NCBI GenBank assembly: GCA_050176585.1
Contig: JBFXHX010000021.1
Span: 4,130 to 68,129, forward strand
Reading direction: 5' to 3'
Source: CAYYWP01 sp050176585
GTDB taxonomy: Bacteria > Desulfobacterota > Binatia > HRBIN30 > CADEER01
DNA: 64,000 bases
Part shown: positions 59,431 through 64,000 of the stretch, piece by piece
Layout of the letters: every line of letters begins with the position of its first letter
Position numbering within the stretch: the stretch's first letter is position 1
Translations under genes and position numbers: made by a program
The notes under the pieces: generated by a model
Seen by the model: the letters and a program-made list of their open reading frames with translations, nothing else
Database searches by the model: none
Told to the model about the DNA's origin: nothing

Positions 59431-60633
59431 TCAGCCCGGCGATCCCGCCGCGGGACGCGCCGCCGGCGGGGGTGTGGCCGGCGCCAAGCAGCGGTCGAGC
59501 ACGTAGCGGGCGAGCCGATGCGGCAGCGGCTCCTCGACCGAGAAGCGGCCCGGACGGAAGAACTTCGATCGGTAGCCCTCGGTGGTGAGCGCGGTGATCT
59601 CGAGGTCTTCGCGCGTGAAGCCGTCCAGGCCCTCAATTGGACCGCGCGTCACTTCCTCGAAATCCGGCCGCGCCTTGAACTTGGCGGGGAAGTACCAATC
59701 GCAGACCAGCTTGGTGCGATCGGGGCCGTTCGGCATCATCACGTAGAACGTGGCGCCGTCGGGCTGCAGCAGCAGGAGGAAGTTGGGATAGATCAGGATG
59801 AAGTGCTGCTCCAGGCGCTCGGCGTCGGTCAGCCCTTCGACCACCCACGCCGTCTCGCTGATCGAGCCGGGCTGGTTCATGCTCACCGGCTGACTCGCGG
59901 TGAAGATCATGTCGTAGTACAGGCCGGGGCTGCCGTCCTTGTAGGTCCACCGCTTCATATCCAGGTACTCGGTGCCCGCGGCGCTGCGGTGCGTCGAGCC
60001 CACATGGTACGTCTCCATCGCGTTCTCGACCAGCATTTTCCAATTGCAGTCGAAATCGTATGTGCGCCGCTCGACGAAGGTCATGTCACCGATCTTGTAG
60101 TTGCGGACGTACTCGGGCAGATCGCCGAGCGCGGTCGCGAGCGGCACGGACGCGGGGTCGAAGGTGACGAAGATAATCCCTTCCCACGTGTCGAGCTTCA
60201 GCGGCACCAAGCCGTGCTGCTTGCGATCGAAGCCCTTCGCCTTCTCCATGTGCGGTGCGGCGATCAGGTCGCCACGGGGCGAATACGTCCAGCCGTGGTA
60301 CGGGCATTCGAACGCGCGGCAGTTTCCCTCGCCTTTCGCAATCACCGCACCGCGGTGACGGCACACGGCCGAGAACGCGTGCAGCTCGCCGGCGAGGTCG
60401 CGCGTCACCAAGATCGGCTCGGTGCCGACGGTGAGGGCCAAGTAATCGCCGGGATTCGGCAGCTGCGCGACGTGGCCGGCCCAGAGCCAGTCCTTCAGAA
60501 AGATGCGCTCGATCTCCAGCTCGTGGAAGCGCGGTGAGAGATAGTAAGACCCCGGCGGAGAGAAGGCCTCGTCCAGCGGTCTGCGCATCGCTTCGAGCTC
60601 GGCCTCGGTGAATATCGCGGTCGATTGGCTCAT
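59431..60633 (-). CDS. Rieske non-haem iron oxygenase alpha subunit (third of three)
   Basis: A 400-residue oxygenase of a different subgroup from the other two. Classic CRHRG motif with Cys91, His93, Cys110, His113, and iron site Glu207-x2-His210-x4-His215 (ENAMETYHVGSTH), where the usual bridging Asp position is Glu. It has an Ala/Pro-rich C-terminal end. ATG 60633 follows GAGGTGAGATC. Operon with the amidase. Proteins of this class act on aryl, ether or quaternary-amine-type substrates, so function is uncertain beyond oxygenation. Confidence 0.94.
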   Translation of the reverse strand: MSQSTAIFTEAELEAMRRPLDEAFSPPGSYYLSPRFHELEIERIFLKDWLWAGHVAQLPNPGDYLALTVGTEPILVTRDLAGELHAFSAVCRHRGAVIAKGEGNCRAFECPYHGWTYSPRGDLIAAPHMEKAKGFDRKQHGLVPLKLDTWEGIIFVTFDPASVPLATALGDLPEYVRNYKIGDMTFVERRTYDFDCNWKMLVENAMETYHVGSTHRSAAGTEYLDMKRWTYKDGSPGLYYDMIFTASQPVSMNQPGSISETAWVVEGLTDAERLEQHFILIYPNFLLLLQPDGATFYVMMPNGPDRTKLVCDWYFPAKFKARPDFEEVTRGPIEGLDGFTREDLEITALTTEGYRSKFFRPGRFSVEEPLPHRLARYVLDRCLAPATPPPAARPAAGSPG

Positions 60634-61016
60634 GATCTCACCTCAGGGCGGGTCGACGCCCCGCGGACAGCGACCCCGCGCTCGGCGGCGTCGGCAGCGG
60701 ACCCACTCCACGGGACGCGCCCATATGCGCGGCGCGCGGGCTCGCTCCGCGCCGACCCGGATGGCGACGATCGGTGCCGCTGCCCGACTTGGTGCCGGTG
60801 GTACACTGGGCGGCACCGAGCTGGAGCGCCGCGTCTCGATCTGCCGATCGCATGTCCTCGTTGCCCAGCGCACATCGTCCAGCAGCGTTCCTCGACGGGT
60901 ACCGGTACGAACGCGGCTGCTGTCGCACAGTTCTCCGCTGAGTGTCAACGCGCTGCTTCTTGACAGCTGGGCAAGAGCGGCGCGATGTCGCAGGCCAATC
61001 TCGAGGTGGAGGTGTC
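60634..61016. other. Divergent intergenic region between the third Rieske gene and the SnoaL-like gene
   Basis: About 380 bases without a supportable gene. It presumably holds divergent promoters; I could not identify them with confidence. GGTGCCG and CGGCACC occur about 35 bases apart near 60776-60825 but with a long loop. Confidence 0.45.
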
Positions 61017-61442
61017 ATGTCACGCAATGCGATCCCCGCCCCCGGCGATCCGACCGCCATCGTACGCGCGATGCACGAGGCCTACATCCGCGCCGCTCAC
61101 GCCGGCGATGTGAAAGCCGCCCAGGCGCTCTATGCCGATGACGTGTGGGCGCTCTGGGAGTACGAAGGCGACGAGGCATACGGCCGCGCGGCAATCGATT
61201 CGCTCATCGCCACGGCGTTCGCCAATATGACCGGGCTCACCCTGGTTCTGAACGACGTGCGGGCGACGCGGCTCGGCGATGGTCATCTCAGCTCGGTCGG
61301 CCATTGGGAGGTCACGTATAACGGGCCGGATGGCGCACCGATCCACATCCCCGTGCGCAGCACCGAGGTGCTCGTCCATCGGAACGGCACCTGGCAATAC
61401 ATGGTCCAACACGTGTCGCAGGGCCTGCCGCCGCCGGGCTGA
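61017..61442 (+). CDS. SnoaL/NTF2-like domain protein
   Basis: A 141-residue cone-shaped alpha+beta fold. It has the typical opening helix pair (IVRAMHEAYIRAAHAGDVKA), YADDVWALWEYEG, and a curved sheet ending in STEVLVHRNGTWQYMVQHVS. Start ATG after GGAGGTGTC. These proteins are isomerases, dehydratases or ligand binders in degradation and secondary pathways; no catalytic residue assignment is possible here. Lone gene on the plus strand, convergent with the thiolase-like gene. Confidence 0.85.
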   Translation: MSRNAIPAPGDPTAIVRAMHEAYIRAAHAGDVKAAQALYADDVWALWEYEGDEAYGRAAIDSLIATAFANMTGLTLVLNDVRATRLGDGHLSSVGHWEVTYNGPDGAPIHIPVRSTEVLVHRNGTWQYMVQHVSQGLPPPG

Positions 61443-61556
61443 GTCCGCGGCATCTTGGCCGCGGGAGGTGGCTGCGCAGCGTCAATGCAAGGAGACGGAG
61501 GCGCGAAGGCGTTTCACCCTTCGCGCCTCCGCGTCGAAGCACGGCTGGGGATCGAG

Positions 61557-62726
61557 TCAGCGCCTCAAGATGGCGACCGCCCCGTGCGCGCCGCCGCCCA
61601 AGCCCACGACCACGCCGATCTCGGCGTCCCTGATCTGTCGTTTGTCGGCCTGCCCGCGCAGTTGACACACCGCTTCGATGAGGTGGTTCATCGACTGGCA
61701 GGTGGCGTGCGCGAGATTGCCGCCATGCGTGTTGACCGGCAGCTCGCCGCCGAGCTCGATGCGGCCGTCTTCCACGAAGGGGCCGCCCTCGCCGCGCTTA
61801 CAGATGCCGATCTCCTCCAGGTGCGCGATCACGTGGTACGTGAACATGTCGTAGATCTGGGCGAAGTCGAGATCGCCGGGTGTGATGCCCGCCATTGCAA
61901 ACGCCCGTCGCGCCGAGAACGTGCTGCCCATCGAGAAGAAATCCTTGAAGTTGGTGATGTCGTTGGCGGGATACGGCGACCCCGCGCCCACGCCCATCAC
62001 ATAGACCGGCCGGTTCGGCGTATCGCGGGCGCGCTCCGCGGACGTCAGCACGACCGCGCCCGATCCGTCGGTCTCGATCATGCAGTCGGCGACGCGATAC
62101 GGATACGTCATCCACGGCGAGTGGAGGTAGTCCTCCATCGTGAGCGGCTGTCCCTTGAGGAGGGCGCCCGCGTGCAGGCGCGCGTGCTTGCGCGACGCCA
62201 CCGCGACGGCGCCGAGCTGGCGCTCGTTGGTGCCGAACTCGGTCATGTGCCGGCGGCAATGCCACGCGTAGAACTGATGAATGCCGGTCATGCCGTACGG
62301 CGCATAATAATCGCGGTACGTCATCGCCTGCGGGGTCCCGGCCATTGCCGCTTGCGCGGTTCTCGTCGCCTGCCGTTCACTGTGCAGGCGGACGGCCCAC
62401 GGGATCAGCACGTTTCTGCACAACCCGCTGGCTACGGCCAGCGCCGCCGCTTCCACGGACGCGATGCACATCGCGCCGCCGAACTCGCGCAGCGAGACCG
62501 TGTACACCAAGTCCTCTATGCCGAAGTTCATCGCGTAGTCGGCGGCGGTCAGCTCTCCGCCAGGCAGGACGATGCCGTCGATGTCCTGCGGCTTGAGCCT
62601 CGCGTCGTTGATGGCGAGCAGGGCGGCCTCGAGGCCGAGCTCGAGCTCGCCCTTGGCGCTGCCGAGACAGTATTGCGTCTCGCCAATGCCGACGATGCAA
62701 GCCTTGTCCCTCAACTCAGCTCCCAT
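61557..62726 (-). CDS. Thiolase-superfamily protein (lipid-transfer/aldolase-type)
   Basis: A 389-residue member of the SCP2-thiolase/Ltp group. N-terminus ACIVGIGETQY; a thiolase core with GGAMCIASVEAA, where Cys87 occupies the nucleophile position; DYLHSPWMTYPYRVADCMIE; and the closing HGGNLAHATCQSMNH and VVVGLGGGAHGA. Proteins of this subgroup with a DUF35 partner can be retro-aldolases of side-chain acyl-CoAs (steroid Ltp2 type) rather than thiolases. Start ATG 62726 after GGGAGGAG. It follows the DUF35 gene by 62 bases. Confidence 0.9.
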   Translation of the reverse strand: MGAELRDKACIVGIGETQYCLGSAKGELELGLEAALLAINDARLKPQDIDGIVLPGGELTAADYAMNFGIEDLVYTVSLREFGGAMCIASVEAAALAVASGLCRNVLIPWAVRLHSERQATRTAQAAMAGTPQAMTYRDYYAPYGMTGIHQFYAWHCRRHMTEFGTNERQLGAVAVASRKHARLHAGALLKGQPLTMEDYLHSPWMTYPYRVADCMIETDGSGAVVLTSAERARDTPNRPVYVMGVGAGSPYPANDITNFKDFFSMGSTFSARRAFAMAGITPGDLDFAQIYDMFTYHVIAHLEEIGICKRGEGGPFVEDGRIELGGELPVNTHGGNLAHATCQSMNHLIEAVCQLRGQADKRQIRDAEIGVVVGLGGGAHGAVAILRR

Positions 62727-62788
62727 GCGCTCCTCCCGTACATTTCGATTCGAAGCTGCCGGTCGCCGAAGCGGGCGCGGCAGCGCGC

Positions 62789-63199
62789 TTACGAAGCCGG
62801 TTTGAACTTGGGCAGCGTGATCTCGGGTGTGACGTCGTCGAACCACACCTCGAGTGGCATGCCGGCGCGCAGTTTCGCGGGGTCGATACCGCCGATCCAG
62901 CTCACCATGCGCGGTCCTTCTTCGAGCTCGACGACGATGCCGGCATACGGTGCTTCATCCTCGAAAAGGGGGGTGGGTGGCTCATACACCGTGCACCACG
63001 TGAAGAGCGTCCCACGCCCGGACGCCTTGGCCCATTCCCAGTCCCAGGACTGACACACACTGCACATCGGCCGGGCGATGTGCCGCCACGTTCGACAGTG
63101 CTTGCAGCGCTGCAGGCGCAGCTCGCGCTTCCTGCAGAACTCGTAAAATTCCTTCGTCCAGCCCTGCATGACCGGCAGCGGTTTGTTGTACGCCATCAT
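62789..63199 (-). CDS. DUF35 OB-fold / zinc-ribbon partner protein
   Basis: A 136-residue protein with an N-terminal rubredoxin-like zinc ribbon (Cys32, Cys35, Cys46, Cys49 in CKHC and CSVC), then an OB-fold (GRGTLFTWCTVYEP, APYAGIVVELEEG). DUF35 proteins act as obligate partners of thiolase-like enzymes, forming the acyl-CoA channel. Start ATG 63199 (a second ATG follows at 63196) after GAGGAG. First gene of a two-gene operon with the thiolase-like gene. Confidence 0.92.
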   Translation of the reverse strand: MMAYNKPLPVMQGWTKEFYEFCRKRELRLQRCKHCRTWRHIARPMCSVCQSWDWEWAKASGRGTLFTWCTVYEPPTPLFEDEAPYAGIVVELEEGPRMVSWIGGIDPAKLRAGMPLEVWFDDVTPEITLPKFKPAS

Positions 63200-63768
63200 C
63201 GACTCCTCTGACGGCCGGCGAGCTCGAGTGTAAAGCGACAGCGCGCGAGTGCGCCAGCCCGCACGCATTCCGGTGTAGCGAGCGCGAGCGCGCGCCTTCG
63301 GCTTCGGTGGCTCGCCGCTGGGTACGGAACGGTTCCGGCCGAGTCACCCACCGCACTCTCCCGCGGCAATCTGTTCACGCCACCGAGATCACGCCCAAGG
63401 ACGCCGCGCCGCTCGCCCCGGGAACACCGAGAATCGCTGCGTGATCCGATGACATCTCCACCACATCACCGGCCGCTGGCCCGCTCTGCTCGGCGCTCGG
63501 AGGCCACGCTGCCGGATTGGTAGCGCTACGTCTACGTGAGATCGGCCAAGTCCTGACCGCTGCTAGCCCACCGAGTACGGGAACGTCAAACGGGTGTTGG
63601 CCCGAACGGCGCAAACCCCGGCGCCGTTCCCACGCCCGCGGCGCGACCACGCGCTTCGAGCGCCACCCCGCACAGTGCGCATGTCGCCAAAATCGATCGC
63701 AGTGCTGAACGGCTTTATCAGGCCGGGTGCTTGCGCGTTTCCAGGCCGCGCAGCAATCTGGAGACCGG
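63200..63768. other. Intergenic region before the AsmA-like gene
   Basis: No coding frame supported. The minus-strand frame 63375-63986 is Arg/Ala-rich, overlaps the AsmA-like gene and lacks recognisable features. Confidence 0.45.
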
Positions 63769-64000
63769 GTGAGCATTCCTGTCGACGCGCCGCGCCCGGC
63801 AAAAGAAGCGCCGGCGTTCCGCCCAAGCGGCAACACGCGGCGGCTGTTCGCAACGGCGGCGCTAGCTCTGATAGCTTGCGCGCTCCTGATCCTCGGCTTG
63901 GTGGCGGCGAGCGTGCGCCCGTTGATCGAACGGCAGTTGAGCAGCGCGCTGCGGACGCCGGTGACGATCCAGAGCTTGGCGATCAAGCCTTGGCGAGCCG
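63769..64000 (+). CDS. AsmA-like membrane protein, N-terminal part (runs off the window)
   Basis: An open frame from a GTG at 63769, preceded by GGAG five bases away, continues to the last base. Its 77 codons give a basic, Pro-rich start, a membrane helix (FATAALALIACALLILGLVA) and then SVRPLIERQLSSALRTPVTI and QSLAIKPWRA. This helix followed by a RQLSSALRTPVTI-type segment is the N-terminus typical of AsmA/DUF748/TamB-like envelope proteins. Partial, so the family subgroup is open. Confidence 0.7.
   Translation, partial: MSIPVDAPRPAKEAPAFRPSGNTRRLFATAALALIACALLILGLVAASVRPLIERQLSSALRTPVTIQSLAIKPWRA

Noticed and set aside
63375..63986. Minus-strand 203-codon frame at the window end
   Set aside because: Overlaps the plus-strand AsmA-like gene, which has a ribosome site and membrane helix; the minus frame shows no motif.
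1..64000. tRNA or rRNA genes
   Set aside because: I looked for GGTTCGAATCC-type T-loops and conserved rRNA segments and found none.

Overview
The window is GC-rich DNA from an aerobic, Gram-negative (diderm) bacterium. The envelope genes show this: Lnt, DsbD, a DUF748/AsmA-like protein, an outer-membrane barrel and several lipoproteins. An alternative complex III (ACIII) operon joined to a caa3 oxidase, threonine/proline-linker surface proteins with sorting-type tails, and alpha-only Rieske oxygenases together suggest a deltaproteobacterial-type lineage (Myxococcota, Desulfobacterota or Binatota-like). That placement is an inference. I see no rRNA, tRNA, transposase, phage gene or CRISPR array.

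Region 1 (9-14439, all minus) is housekeeping and respiration. An operon read from 14439 downward encodes ActA-ActB-ActC-ActD-ActE-ActF, a small membrane protein, a Sco copper chaperone, and caa3 oxidase subunits II (with a fused cytochrome c), I, III and IV. Most junctions overlap by a few bases. Quinol electrons would pass through ACIII to the cytochrome c domain of subunit II and on to oxygen. dxs follows on the same strand.

Region 2 (15132-23802) holds lnt, a cold-shock gene overlapping a DEAD-box helicase gene, dsbD, an outer-membrane barrel protein, ribBA (its GTP cyclohydrolase II half looks inactive) and glmU.

Region 3 (23991-35670, with an outlier at 41074-41712) is the most unusual part. 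It encodes secreted proteins with Thr/Pro-rich linkers made of DNA minisatellites. They are a YVTN beta-propeller protein, two tandem proteins with near-identical mature domains but different signal peptides and tails, a 12-unit NHL propeller with a dockerin-like segment, and three cohesin-like proteins. Three of the proteins share one C-terminal tail (IPVVPSPxSPxG, then a hydrophobic helix, then ALRR). I propose this as an undescribed sorting signal for a cohesin/dockerin-type surface system. Strong hairpins follow most of these genes.

Region 4 (35978-43439) holds an M1 aminopeptidase, orn, purN, infC (TTG start, no rpmI-rplT beside it), the outlying cohesin-like gene and a DUF748 protein.

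Region 5 (43583-63199) looks like an aerobic catabolic island: a lipoprotein, a YCII protein, a fused 2-oxoacid:ferredoxin oxidoreductase, an alpha/beta hydrolase, a YCF48-like lipoprotein, an Ldh-family dehydrogenase, three Rieske oxygenase alpha subunits, an SDR, a CaiB/BaiF CoA-transferase, an HMG-CoA lyase-like enzyme, a glyoxalase, a formamidase-like amidase, a SnoaL-like protein, and a thiolase-like protein with its DUF35 partner. The enzyme types fit oxidation of a ring or ether-type substrate followed by CoA-dependent cleavage; the substrate cannot be read from the sequence. The window ends inside an AsmA-like gene.
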